60,000 bases of DNA from Cryptomeria japonica (GCF_030272615.1 NC_081412.1:476975657-477035656), one strand, 5' to 3'; shown: positions 10,727-21,461, counted from the stretch's first letter. The notes: a model not told the origin generated them from the sequence alone. Numbers and translations are program-made.

Positions 10727-12199
10727 ATTTTTACTGATCCATTGCCTTCTCATACCTCTAATGCGATTGATACTACCGATTCCTCTGTCTCACCTGATGA
10801 TCTTGTGTCCATGACTCCGAATGTGATCAACTTTGTAGAGCAGCAGAAAATCCCTAGATAACCTTCCATCACATTTGATTCCAGTGAAACTATCAGGGCA
10901 CCTGATGGTCCTTTATATATAGTTGCAAAAGTCAAGAATACACCTTGTCGTGGATTTCTTATTGATCCTTCTTGCATGGTTAATGTCATTACTGAAGAAT
11001 TTCTTTTTACTTTGCAATTGAATCAAGTGATCTATGACGAAACAAAGGTGGTTGTGAAACTATTTGATGCATTTTCTTCTCCTGCAATTGGTTCTATTAC
11101 ATTACCTATTGAGGTTCATAACAAATCCCTTGATGTGAGCTTTTCTATTATTCCATCGTCCGAACAATTTCGTGTGAAGCTAGGCTATCCTTGGCTATCT
11201 TCCATGAAAGCTATTGCTTCTCCTATTCACAAGTGTTTGAAATTTCCCCATAATGGTGAAGTTGTTACTGTCAATCATAGCCTCTTTAAACCAACTGAGA
11301 GAACTTCTAGCGTTCCTATTGATTATTTTTGGCCTAAACAATTCCAATCTCTTCCTCCGCGAAGTGATCATCTTTTTAAATCTTATCAAAAGTGGAAAAC
11401 AGATATGATCTTATCTCTAAATGAACCTAGAACCCAACCCATCCCTATGGATGTGACTATGCCTATATCTAATAAAATTCCCAAAAGTAGACCTATACCT
11501 CCTCGTCATGATGGACTTGGTCTCCTTCCTAAACCAAATATTCCTCCTTTATATGGAGCAGTTCCTCCTCCTTCCTCTTATAGAGAGAAGAGAGCTTCCT
11601 CTTCTCCTATTGTTCAACCTAAGAGACCACAACCTAAACACCCAAGTGATAAGGATGAGAACATTCCTCCTCCTCACTCTCCTAATCTTCCTACTAAGAC
11701 TAGACGAAATCGTTCTGCACGTGAACGTCGATGAAAGCGTCATCTTAGAGCTCAGGCAGCTGCTTCTCAAACTTTGCAATCCCCAAAAACACCTTCAGCT
11801 AGTATTATTCCATTTTCTCCTCAGCCGACGATTGAGCCGAAATCTCCTAAACATAAGGTGCATGATGGTCTTGATCCGGTGCGAGTTAAAGATCCTATTT
11901 TTATAAATCTTGATGATGATATAGATGAAAATGTTATGCATGATGAAAATGTTACTCCTGTTCATTCTGATAGTGAATATGAATATGTTGATGTTGATAA
12001 CCATTTATCTAACAAATTTTCTAAAGCACTTATCCTAGCTCCTAGACAAGAACAACGTGGCTCAGAACATGAACATAGCCCTTGTTTGGATCTTGTGATA
12101 GCTCCATCTGTTGTGTTGGATGTTCCTCCTCTAGCGTGTTTCCTGCCTTCCCCAAATACTGATCAGCAAGATCGGAGGGTAGATGACATGCTAGACTAG
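10727..12199 (+). pseudogene. GagD protease-like domain and proline-rich tail
   Basis: Same frame as gag, read through stops at 10724 (TAG), 10859 (TAA) and 11732 (CGA to TGA). Residues from about 10880 to 11280 follow a retropepsin layout: GFLIDPSCMVNVIT at the active-site position, then VKLGYPWLSSMKAI and CLKFPHNGE, matching LLGRPWIH and CxKFPxNG in TatB/TatG. The catalytic triplet reads DPS instead of D-[ST]-G, so catalysis is doubtful. The tail is Pro/Arg-rich (PKPNIPPLYGAVPPP) then acidic. It ends at 12199 with no RT start, so the ORF looks complete rather than cut. Confidence 0.75.
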
Positions 12200-12843
12200 T
12201 TCATTAGCATAGCAGATTCTCTCCTCCTCTCTTGATCTTTTGTTACTTCTTCTATGTGTTATTCTCATTCTTCTATTTTGTTGTCCTTAGTGTTGTCTAC
12301 TTGAGGACGATGCAAAGCATTGAGATCTCTTGGTCTCTCTCATGTTGACTCAAAAGACACATGTGTTCCCTTCTTCTAGGTGACCTTCCTTGATTGGGGA
12401 ATGAAGAACAATTATGCATACATACATATGATATACATGAATTATCATACAGCATACTGACCCCAAGGAAAATGAAGTCACCTTGTGCTTTGTGTTTTGT
12501 GTCTATTATCCTTGGGCTTATCTCACACTTGGGGGCTAAATCCTTGTGATAACGTGCTCCTTTCCTTCTCATTTCTTATATGTATCACTACCTTAAAGAA
12601 ATCACCCCCGGTGAGGCGTGTGCGATCACTTTAACGTAGGGGGGCATACATCCCGTTCATATCTTTTCAAGATACTTGAAAATTTCTTGACAAATTTAGT
12701 TTTGCCTTGAAAATTTTTGATATCTTTCTTGCATGACTCATAGTGAGGGAACCTTACTATTGACAGTCATGGTTCTCCCTTGTGATCTTCCCTTTTACTT
12801 TGTCAATCAAAGTTGTAAGATCCTTGGTCCACTGGGGGCTTGG
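12200..12843 (+). other. GagD 3' untranslated region
   Basis: No credible ORF. Contains purine-rich candidates CTTGGGGGCTAA near 12528, GTAGGGGGGC near 12637 and CTGGGGGCTTGG at 12831-12843, the last abutting the 3' LTR and the likely polypurine tract. ATCTTCCCTTTTAC occurs twice, at about 12785 and 12847, on either side of that tract. Confidence 0.55.
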
Positions 12844-13495
12844 TGTATCTTCCCTTTTACATTCTTACAACAAGGTATCAGTACTTGTTTACATTACAAA
12901 CATTTACATTTACAACATTCTCATTTCTTGGTTAATTCCAAAACCGGGGTTTGACCTAAAGGCAAACCCCTCATCCCTAACCCCCCAATCATCCTCTCTT
13001 TTCTGTGTGTAGGTTGCAGGTACGCGGCTGTAATTGAAGATCTGGAATCCTTGTGCAGAGACGAATAGATCCACCTTCGTTTCACGGATTTTTCGGAGGA
13101 CCGTGTGCACGTCGGGTGCCATCGTCCTGTCAACTTTCGCTCAAATTTGCAGAACAGCACCGTCTCGACATTTTACTGCTAATTCCAGGTCTGCAGCTTC
13201 ATCCCATATCCCTATCTCTGTTTATAAGCAAATCTTTCCTACTTTACATGCATTCCTAGTTCAATCTTCCTATCTACATTTCTTTACAAAAGAGGGTATC
13301 CTTGATGTCTTAACCCTTGAAACTCATTTAGAATCCAATCTTGCATTGCGTGGGATTGGATCTTGTGGGTTTCAACCCCTCTTTTGAATGTAAAGTCCCT
13401 CCTAAGTGAAAAACCATCAACCCTAGTGACCTCCCTTCTCTCTCCTCGGAGTTGGGGAGGGGAGAACGACTAGGGTTCGATTTTTCCGCTTTACA
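12844..13495 (+). repeat. GagD 3' LTR, U3-deleted (652 bp)
   Basis: Ends CCGCTTTACA next to TSD GAAGG. Positions 12859-13495 match 7034-7670 closely; the left 15 bp (TGTATCTTCCCTTTT) do not match the corresponding 5' LTR. The TATA-bearing part of U3 is therefore missing. An RNA made from this copy would pass the deletion to both LTRs of any progeny. Confidence 0.85.
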
Positions 13496-13500
13496 GAAGG

Positions 13501-14900
13501 AATATTTCTTGGTTATTCATCTAAGAGTAAAGAATATAGATGTTTTAACAAAAGATTGCAAAAATTTGTTGAGAATACAAATGTAAAGATTGATGAACAA
13601 TTCAGAGGAACTTCAAGGTATATAGATTTTGAACCGGCAACAAAAATTCTAACAAATGAACCTACACTGAACCCACCGGTACAAAATGAAGATCCAGTTA
13701 CACCGGTATCATGTGAAAATTCCACTATGTCTGAGGAACAATAGCAAACAAAGACACCCCGGTATGTAAGATTGTATCATTCTAAAGATTAGATAATTGG
13801 AAACAAGTATAAAGGAGTTATGACAAGAGGAAGATTGGAAAATGAAGAGGTATTTCTTATTTCTCAAATTGAACCATCATCAGTTAATGAGGCATGTGAA
13901 GATAAATATTAGATTAAAGCTATGGAAGAAGAATTAGAACAAATTGAGAAGAACAACACTTGGACATTAGTTCCCTAGCCTAAAGATAATATGTAATTGG
14001 AACCAAATGGGTATTCAGAAACAAACTTAATGAAGATGGTAAGGTTATTAGAAATAAAGCAAGACTAGTGTGTAAGGGATATTCTCAGAAAGAAGGAATT
14101 GATTATAATGAAACCTTTGCACCAGTAGCTAGAATTGAGGCAGTCAGATTATTTTTGGCTTTTGTAGCACATAAGAACTACAAAGTATATCAAATGGATA
14201 TTAAATGTGCATTTTTGAATGGAGATCTTGAAGAAGAAGTTTACATTGAACAACCTAATGGATTTTCTTTGACAGATAACAAAGATATGGTTTGTAGGTT
14301 AAAGAAAGCTTTGTATGAATTGAAAGAAGCTCCAAGAGCTTGGTATGCAAGATTGGATAAGTATCTTTTGAAGATTGTTTTTTCTAAAGGTAATGCTGAC
14401 AACAACTTATATTATAAAGTGACTAATGATGACATCTTGGCTATAGAAGTTTTTGTTGATGATATAATCTTTGGAGGAGAAGATGGATTATGTAAAGACT
14501 TTTCTATTGAAATGCAACAAGAATTTGAAATGTCTATGATTGGAGAAATAAAATTCTTTTTAGGATTGCAGATTTCACAGACTAATAAAGGTATATTCTT
14601 GAGTCAATCCAAGTACTTAAAGGAGTTACTAAAGAAATTTGGGATGGAAAAATTTAAACCGGTAAGCACACGTATGACTACAAATGACAAACTATCACTT
14701 AGGGATGAATCTACACCTGTTAATCCAACTAGGTACAAATCTATGATAGGAGGTTTACTATATTTAACATAGACCAGACTTGATATCATGAATGCAATAT
14801 GTATTGTTTCAAGATTTCAGAGTAATCCTAGAGAAAATCATGAATCAGTAGTAAAAAGGATTTTCCGGTACTTATAAGGCACTACAAATCTTGGATTATG
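13501..14900 (+). pseudogene. pol: CopC integrase C-terminus and reverse transcriptase
   Basis: Resumes the CopC polyprotein after GagD with IFLGYSSKSKEYRCFNKR. A linker follows, then RT: KAMEEELEQIEKNNTWTLV (about 13920), a frameshift near 14000, then [33 protein letters not shown] and the catalytic FVDDIIFGG at about 14452-14478. Stops at 13742, 13790, 13911, 13976, 14771 and 14875 are nearly all TAG; 14771 falls where copia RT normally reads YLTQTRPD, so CAG to TAG. RT would copy the element RNA into DNA. Inactive as read. Confidence 0.9.
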
Positions 14901-15405
14901 GTATCCTAGAGATGAAAACTTTGAATTGTGTGCATACACAGATGCAAATTGGGTAGGAGATGTGGATGATAGAAAAAGCACCATCGGTGGAGCATTTTTT
15001 CTTGGAAGCAGACTAGTTTCTTGGTTGAGTAAGAAACAAAGTTGTGCATCCTTATCAATAACAAAATCAGAATATGTTGCAGCAGCAACTAACTGTACAC
15101 AAGTACTGTGGCTTAAACAAATGTTGAAAGACATAAAGGTAAAATGCAAGGAACCTATAACTATCTATTGTGATAACACTGCAGCAATTGATATATCTAA
15201 GAATTCAGTACTACATTCTAAAACCAAACATGTTTCCATCAAATTGAATTTTCTAAGGGAAAATGTTGAAGCAAAAGAAATAAAACTAGTTTATGTGAAT
15301 ACTAAAGAGCAGATTGCAGATATTTTCACTAAACCTCTACCTAAGGAGACTTCTGAATATCTTAGAGATCAGCTTGGGGTCATACACCCACCAATAGATA
15401 CTTAG
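14901..15405 (+). pseudogene. pol: CopC RNase H
   Basis: C-terminal copia RNase H: YTDANWVGDVDDRKSTIGGAFFLG (first Asp), SWLSKKQSCASLSITKSEYVAAA (Glu), IYCDNTAAIDISKNSVLHSKTKH (Asp and basic segment) and EQIADIFTKPLP. It removes RNA from RNA-DNA hybrids during replication. This domain has no internal stop and ends at a natural TAG at 15403. Confidence 0.92.
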
Positions 15406-15483
15406 AGAGTTGATGTTTGTCATCAACTGATAGAATTAACAAAGAAATATTTTACTTCGGCTTTGATGAGGAAGCTACTTCTC

Positions 15484-15748
15484 AGGGGGAGTAGTTGGTA
15501 TACTAAATTGGTTGGTATTTTGTAATGAACTTGGTTTTGTAGTAACTGTGGCATTTGATGTCAAAGGGGGAGAGATTGGTATGGAAAAACACAAGGAAAC
15601 ACATGTCACTCTCAGGGGGAGAGATTGTTACTTTGAGAAAGATTACTTATATTTTGGTAATTATTGGTATTTTGGTATTTGGCATTTCTGTTTTGGCACT
15701 TTGATGGTTTTTCCATCTTGTGTTGCCATCAATGCCAAAGGGGGAGAT
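15484..15748 (+). other. four polypurine-tract motifs before CopC 3' LTR
   Basis: AGGGGGAG-type motifs at 15484, 15563, 15614 and 15737, each followed within a few bases by TTGGTAT or TTGTTA, resembling the LTR start. The last (AAAGGGGGAGATT) abuts the LTR and is the functional tract by position. Repeated tracts are known from SIRE-type copia elements. Confidence 0.75.
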
Positions 15749-16808
15749 TGTTGGTATTTTGGTATGGTTTTGTCATTGATGTCAACACCTACTAAACCTT
15801 ATCAACTCTGGCACTTTGGAGAATCAACAACATTCACCGGCAAGCAAATGACTTATGCACAGTCACCGGTATCTGGTACACTGACAGGATATAATGATCA
15901 TCGACACTTGGAATGGCATGGAAAACACTTGGTTATGTTAAAGACATCGTTTGGACACTTTGTCTTGGAAAATCATTTATTAGCATATTCGTATTTGCAT
16001 ATTTGTTGTTACCGGCAAATAGGTCCAGGTTATACACCGACAGGTTTATCTTTTCCAGATTAGCATGGCATGCTATGGAGATGACTTATTATTGTTGTAA
16101 ATGAATTAAGCCAACATGTTGAATTGGTCATTGCATCTGGCATTATTTTATTTGTAAATTGATTTTATTGTAATATCTCTTAGAGCCGACCTACTAAAAT
16201 TGGTCCTAGTTTATGATATAAATGTAAGATCTAATTTGTAAGATTGGATGTGGAATACGAAGAAGAATTGTGTGAAGGTATATGCGAGATTAAGCAAATC
16301 TATACATGTAGACATCATTTGAAGGTGAAGCAAGGTTTTTGTGAAAGCATATCAGAACTACACTGGTACTGAATCCACCATATGAAGATGCTATTTTGAG
16401 TAGTACATCATTATTGGATTTAACCATCCAATTGTAGTCAGTGTGACTCCTATTTTGTGTTTGAGCAGTGAGCTCTAGGCGCTTGGCCTTTCTGCATGTG
16501 CAGACCCCATTTGTATACACTTACTATTTGTAGTAATATCATCTAATTGTGGGTAAGATTTCCCACTGTGGTTTTTCCCCTTACAGGGTTTCCACGTACA
16601 AATATTGGTGTTAAGTTTTTTGGATGACTTTGTCTTTTTGTTTCATGCATTAATCTTTACTGGTATTGCAATTATCTGATAAAACTGTCCACCAGTATAA
16701 AAGACTGGTTCATCCGTATTAAGCAGTAAGTTGGTTAAGTTGTTTTTGTTTTGAATTTATTTGACAACTGATTCATCCCCCCCTCTCAGTTGTCTCTGGG
16801 ACCTAACA
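15749..16808 (+). repeat. CopC 3' LTR (1060 bp)
   Basis: Pairs with 3743-4801. Followed by TSD CATTT and then directly by the TatB primer site. Confidence 0.93.
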
Positions 16809-16814
16809 CATTTC

Positions 16815-16831
16815 TGGTGCCCACCGTGGGG
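16815..16831 (+). other. TatB primer-binding site
   Basis: TGGTGCCCACCGTGGGG. With CopC and one TSD copy removed it lies a few bases after the TatB 5' LTR. It is of the TGG(T/C)GCCCACCGTGGGG type seen in some plant Ty3 elements, and differs from the TatF/TatG site although those elements are related. Confidence 0.8.
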
Positions 16832-16899
16832 CATAACCCCATTTATCAAATCGTTTTTTGTGTAGGACTAACTCTATAAGTACGCGGGAAACTAGAATT

Positions 16900-17151
16900 G
16901 GCGCGTAGCGAGCATGATCTAGTGCATTCGGTCGATACTTCAGTGCATCTGACTGATTGTTTAGCGCATTGAAGCTACCTCTTAGCTCATCAAAACCTAA
17001 CTTTAGCGCATAACCATTTTACTATTTTATGTAGGTTTGAGCACCTTAATTAAATAGTCTAGCGCATCCAGACAACAGTTTGGCACGTCAAGGATTTTTG
17101 ATAGCGCATCAATGCCTCTCTGTAGCGCATCAAGTCCATTCTGTAGTGCAT
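16900..17151 (+). repeat. AGCGC array 1 of TatB leader (21-bp period)
   Basis: An AGCGCAT-like 7-mer recurs at 16900, 16921, 16942, 16963, 16984 and 17005, then 17061, 17082, 17103, 17124 and 17145. Within each run the step is exactly 21 bp. Only the 7-mer (AGCGCAT, AGTGCAT, AGCTCAT, GGCACGT, GGCGCGT) is conserved; the other 14 bases vary freely. The G+C-rich core stands out in AT-rich surroundings. In no frame is the array open throughout. Confidence 0.85.
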
Positions 17152-18659
17152 CACAGACACAAGAAGAAAATAAATTTGTAACAGAAGCTTAAAATAGACT
17201 TGTAGAAGCCCACAAAACAAAAAAATTTGCAAACTGGTTTTTCTACAGGTGACTAACAATTTGTTTGCAAGGTGGAGAGTTTGTTTTACCAAAGTTAAGG
17301 TTGAAGTAATTTAGTTTTGCTAACTTTCTTAAGTTAGTTAAGTTAAAATTTCTTCATTTTCTTGCTAGATAAAATTGAAATCACATTTCATTTTGGGGTA
17401 CCTAAAAAGAACAACAACTAAACCATTTCTTGCTTTCTTAGGAGAAAAACACTTCAGTTTGGAAGCTTTAAAAAGAACAAGCAAACTTTATTTTTGCAAA
17501 TATTTTTAAAAGAAAAAGAACCTCACCATCCTTTGGTGTCTAAAAGGATCCACTTTACTTTTGCAAGATAAAGAACCTCATTTGTCAAAAGTGTTTAAAG
17601 CCAACCAAAAGAGGGAATTTCTTCCCCTTTATCAGTTTCTTTTTGTTGACCAAATCAAACTCTTTGCTTTGTTGACCAGGATTTTTATACTAGCTTAGAA
17701 AATCATTGATTTGGAAACTAAAATAAACACCATGCTTTTTTGGAGCAACATCTCCAAATAGACTTTAGCAAATCAATGCATTGAAAGGATAAAAAGAACC
17801 TTGTTTGCCTTGTCTCAAAAGTGGAAGGTATATGCTCTCCCCTTAATTAGGTGATCAAAAAGCCAAACCACTCTTATGCTTTCAGTATTTCAAGCAATAA
17901 ATCCTTTGGTGGGCCTGCCCTCCCGAGGAGCTAAAAACTCTTAAAGTCATTCTTTGGCCAGTATGAGGAGAATGACCTAAGTGGGAAATGACTTTATCGC
18001 CAAGTGTTCCAACCCACTATAATAAAAAGTGGAGGGTGACGAAAGTCCCTTTCAATGGTTTCGCGTAGCGATTAGCCTTCCCCCAGAATCTTTACGATAT
18101 GTAAAGCCTTTGTTCTAAAGGTTGGGAAGCCTCCTAAGGGAGTTTATCACTAACAGCCGAACAGAAAGCCTGATTATGAACCTTAGCATTATAAACATTG
18201 AGCTGAGTCAGTATCCAAACATTGGCAATATCATAGTGCAAGGGTGGGGAAGAATCCGCCCCCAAGATTACTCACCATATATCTCCCAAGATAGCTACTC
18301 AATTGTGAAGAAATTCACTTTGAGTTAATTTATGGCAAAAGGCAAAAAAATGGGCGCCCCCTAGGGGGTGACAAGGCTGTTTGAGCTGACGGAGTATTGA
18401 GACTAGTGGGCTATGATGTTGTTGATGACCCTTGAATAAAGAGTTTGATTGAATTACATTATCTGTATCCAAACCTGTTAAAACATTGGGGATTTGAACA
18501 CATCCTCACAAAATATACACTATTTGTTTAGAATAGGCAAAAATGGTTATCTTTTTCATGCTGTGTTTGCATTTCATACTTTAGAAAATCATCCATAATA
18601 GTTGAGAAAAAGTTAAAAATCCCAGAAAAACCAACAAGTCAAAACAAAAAGGGCAATTT
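17152..18659 (+). other. TatB leader, block shared with TatG
   Basis: No credible ORF. CTTGTAGAAGCCCAC and TCTACAGGT near 17190-17250 have counterparts in TatF (43275-43345) and TatG (45595-45650). A G+C-richer block at about 17900-18330 is collinear with TatG 46250-46620: GGCCTGCC, GAATGACCT, GGTGACGAAAGT (TatG: GGTGAGAGCGAAAGT), then AAGATTACTCACCATATA (TatG: AAGATACTCACCATACATA). This suggests a functional RNA segment such as a packaging or translation element, but its function is unknown. Confidence 0.55.
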
Positions 18660-19043
18660 AGCGCGTAAAAGCAACCTTTTAGCGCATCTGGAGAAAAACT
18701 TAGCGCTTTGAAAGAATCTTTTAGCGCGTCCAAGCTTCAACATAGCGCAAACATTTTGAAAACTAGCGCATAAACAACTTACACATTTGGTACATAAAAC
18801 TTAGTGCTTCTTAAGAATAGCTCAGCCCTTTGGAGCAACAGCTTAGCACTTTAGAAGCAAACATTAGTGCTTTGAGTTCAAAAGTTAGCACGTAGGAAGG
18901 ACATATTAGCGCATAACTTTCCAAACCCATTCAAAACCAAACAATATGTGTCAGTGTGTAGAAAAGGCATCTTAGCACGTCGAGATCATTCTCTAGTGCA
19001 TTGGTAGCATTTGTCAGCGCCTATAGTCTCTGGCTTAGTGCAT
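18660..19043 (+). repeat. AGCGC array 2 of TatB leader (21-bp period)
   Basis: Cores at 18660, 18681, 18702, 18723, 18744 and 18765; then 18803, 18824, 18845, 18866, 18887 and 18908; then 18974, 18995, 19016 and 19037. Every step inside a run is exactly 21 bp. Core variants are AGCGCGT, AGCGCAT, AGCGCTT, AGTGCTT, AGCACTT and AGCACGT, again with unconserved spacers. It lies about 470 bp before the upstream ORF. Confidence 0.85.
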
Positions 19044-19508
19044 AGTCAAAACTGTGAAAAATAGAGAACAAACATAAATTTTTTGAAAAGTTTTGCAAAC
19101 AGTTTGGAAAGCCATTTTCACTTCTCACTCAACTTCATCAGGCAAAAATTCAAATTAGAGTGTCAGAACTATTTCAAAACAAATCAAAACAAGATATTCT
19201 TAGAACAAAAGTTGTCAAGTCCAGAACTAGTTAAAAGATAAAACACATTTTCCTATCAAAATCAGGTAACATCATCACACGCATCAAAAGGTCCTCCAAT
19301 CAAACGGATTCTATCCTCAAAACATACTTGTTTCAAACTAAAGTTGTCAAATTGAGTTTCCAAATCAGGAAAGCTCTTATTCCATAACATTTGACGCACT
19401 TTGTCATGAGGGGGCATCTAAACCTTCATTTGATAAAAGTAGACTTAAGTTTCCAAACAAAGTATCTCAATCCAAAAAAAATCAAAGGAAACCATTCATC
19501 ACATGTGC
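19044..19508 (+). other. TatB leader between array 2 and upstream ORF
   Basis: AT-rich, A-rich on this strand, no ORF or repeat that I can support. Confidence 0.5.
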
Positions 19509-20018
19509 ATGACTAATCCTCATATTTTGAGAAGAAAAAGTATTCATCATAACACTAAGTTAAGAAAACAACAACCTAGTTCCTAGAAGCTTGCTAAAAG
19601 GAATAGATTTCTCTACCTCAATTGCCAACTCTTCAAATCTCATCGCACATTCCTTCGTCATATGTGCTTATATCTTCAAAACAAATCAAACGAATTTGAT
19701 GAAGAGCCATTGAGAACTAGAGCCTTTTGCCAAAAAGCAACATTCAACCAATGCCTAAATTGAGGAGGAAAGATCAATCCAGCTTTCTTCCCAGAAGTTT
19801 GTATCACTTACAACATATCTCGATTTGGGCCACCAACCCCCGAGAAAAACATCAAAGAGGAATTCATCCCCCTTTGTCACATAAAGTTTCTACTAGATGC
19901 CCGCTATCACTCGCTCTCAATGAAACAAGCAAAGCGAACCACAACTAGAGTCCAACATGCGTCGAAGATTATCAAAACCTTTCGAATATCTAAATCTAGA
20001 AGACACGGAAATCTCTGA
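19509..20018 (+). pseudogene. TatB upstream ORF (conserved with TatG)
   Basis: ATG at 19509 opens a frame whose translation aligns along its length with the TatG ORF at 47107: MTNPHILRRK versus MTILHILRKK, FLRHMCLYLQNKSNEFD versus FLHHMHLYLQGKSNEFD, GGKINPAFFPEVCITYN versus GGKINPNFFQDICITYN, then PPTP and EEF(I/V)P. Two stops break it (TAG near 19578, TGA near 19760). The frame runs on 122 nt into gag in another frame and ends at 20018. The product is basic at its N-terminus and acidic at its C-terminus and matches no domain I know. Ogre-like elements have an extra ORF before gag; this may be its equivalent. Confidence 0.7.
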
Positions 20019-21461
20019 AGAAATCCTCCAAGAATGTCAAGAAAGCGCTTCATTTCAAAAACTTATGGAAAAACTCATAGAAGCCGACAAACAAAAATAC
20101 TTACTCATGCTAACAAGAAAAGGAGTTAGGCTCCTTGAAGACTTCGATATTGACATATTTAGGACAAGGTCTCAACATTATGCTTATCAAGAACGACAAA
20201 GAGAGGAGGAAGCACGTGACCCTGAACAAAACATACCTGAATTAAATATACCAGAACCCACACATACTCGAACTAGGGATAACGGGAGAGAAGAACTCTT
20301 CCCTTGGCAAGCAAATGCACCCTTGGTTGCTCTCACACAACAAATACAAATGCTGCAAAGACAAATGCAGGACATGCAACAGGGGACAACAGTACGATAC
20401 TCCTTAAAAGAAATTTTCCCTTACCCTTTTGACAGAAGGTTAAACATGGTACCTTTTCCCCCAAATTTGACAAATATGATGGAAAAAGTGATCCTCGTGA
20501 TCATGTTCGCGAATTGTGTACCATGAGTCTTGAATTTGCCCATGATGACACCTATTTGATGAGGTTATTCCCAATAAGCTTGGGAGGACAAACAATTGAA
20601 TGGTTATCCAAAATCACACCTCCTGTCAGATCCTTTGATGAACTAGTCCACAAATTTATCACTCAATACTCCTACAATATTCAACATGCAATCACCATGC
20701 TATATGTCTGCAATACCAAACAAAAAAACAACGAAACATTCATGGTGTTTCTTCAATGTTGGCGATAGATGGTTTCAAGATATCCTCGGGATGTGCCCGA
20801 AAAGGAAAAGATGGAAATTTTCATCGATAATTTGAATAGCGAGATGAGTTACATACTCAAGCTCCAATGCATACCATCTTTTGCTAAATTGATTGAAAAT
20901 GACATCCAAGTAGAGGAGGCATGTGTTAAGAAAGGAACATTGAAATTATTCAAAGAAGGGACTAATTCACCCAACTCTCATTACAATAACCAAAACAACA
21001 ACAACAACTTAGACAAATCCAGGTTTTGGACCAAAAACAAAAATACTGGATATGAAGGAGGAAACAAGGCTAATGATGTGAAGTACAAACAACCAGTGTT
21101 GGCCTTATCAGGGAATCCTCAAGCTACCAAGAATCAAAAGGGTGCTAACCAAGGCAATAACACTTATGCACCCAATACCAATCCAGAACTTTCAAATGCG
21201 AACAACACCAGCAATACCCAAAATAATAACGCAAATTGAGGACCTAATACAAACTCATGAGGTAACACCAACAACTTTCCTAAACGCATTTACACACCAT
21301 TAGGTAAATCATTAGAGTCAACATTTAGAGAGCTCCTGGCAAACAAAATTATCTCATTACCAACAATCAACAACTTTGAACCACAAGTCAAACCACCTTC
21401 GTGGAATGACTCACACTTTTGTGATTTTCATCGACACAAAGGACATCAAACAAATGATTGC
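19897..21461 (+). pseudogene. gag: TatB gag
   Basis: ATG at 19897 (MPAITRSQ), a TGA after eight codons (CGA to TGA), then an open frame. A coiled-coil-like stretch (IQMLQRQMQDMQQG, about 20340) precedes the gag core: FPYPFDRRLNMVPFPP, a one-base deletion near 20465, then DPRDHVRELC, LFPISLGGQTIEWLSK and LVHKFITQYSYNIQH. Later stops at 20766 (CAG to TAG), 21237 and 21258 (both CGA to TGA). An Asn-rich region (about 21000-21290) leads to the CX2HX4HX4C knuckle CDFHRHKGHQTNDC (about 21421-21462). Gag forms the particle and binds RNA. Confidence 0.9.

Larger units (their letters stand above)
6491..13500 (+). mobile_element. GagD: non-autonomous Ty3/gypsy element (gag-protease only)
   Basis: 5' LTR 6496-7670, 3' LTR 12844-13495 (shortened), TSD GAAGG (6491-6495, 13496-13500). 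Primer site TGGTGAACCCGACATGAAC at 7674 is of the same type as in TatF and TatG. Inside is one long frame (8858-12199) with gag and a protease-like domain, then 640 bp of non-coding DNA up to the 3' LTR. No RT, RNase H or integrase can be seen in any frame. The gag C-terminus and protease resemble those of the Tat-like elements, so it probably depended on their enzymes. It is the youngest layer of this nest. Confidence 0.92.
3738..16813 (+). mobile_element. CopC: Ty1/copia element inserted in TatB
   Basis: LTRs 3743-4801 and 15749-16808, TSD CATTT at 3738-3742 and 16809-16813, iMet primer site at 4804. Order gag, protease, integrase, RT, RNase H is copia order. Several AGGGGGAG motifs precede the 3' LTR. 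The polyprotein is broken by an internal gag deletion, premature stops, a frameshift near 14000, loss of the second integrase Asp, and GagD inserted at 6496-13495. The two LTRs differ at roughly 4-5% of positions by eye, so it is an old copy. It landed 3 bp beyond the TatB 5' LTR, separating that LTR from its primer site. Confidence 0.95.

Noticed and set aside
11508-12004. Leu- and Arg-rich alternative-frame ORFs over the GagD tail
   Set aside because: Shadows of the main gag-protease frame, whose Pro/Ser-rich coding gives Leu-rich translation in other frames.
17900-18400. Hammerhead-type ribozyme in the Tat leader
   Set aside because: A GAAA-containing segment is present but I find no CTGANGA core with matching stems.
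18681-18780. AGCGC array as a heptapeptide coding repeat (SA-x-x-x-x-x)
   Set aside because: Twenty-one bases would give seven codons and a short stretch is open, but each array has stops in all frames and spacers are not under codon constraint.
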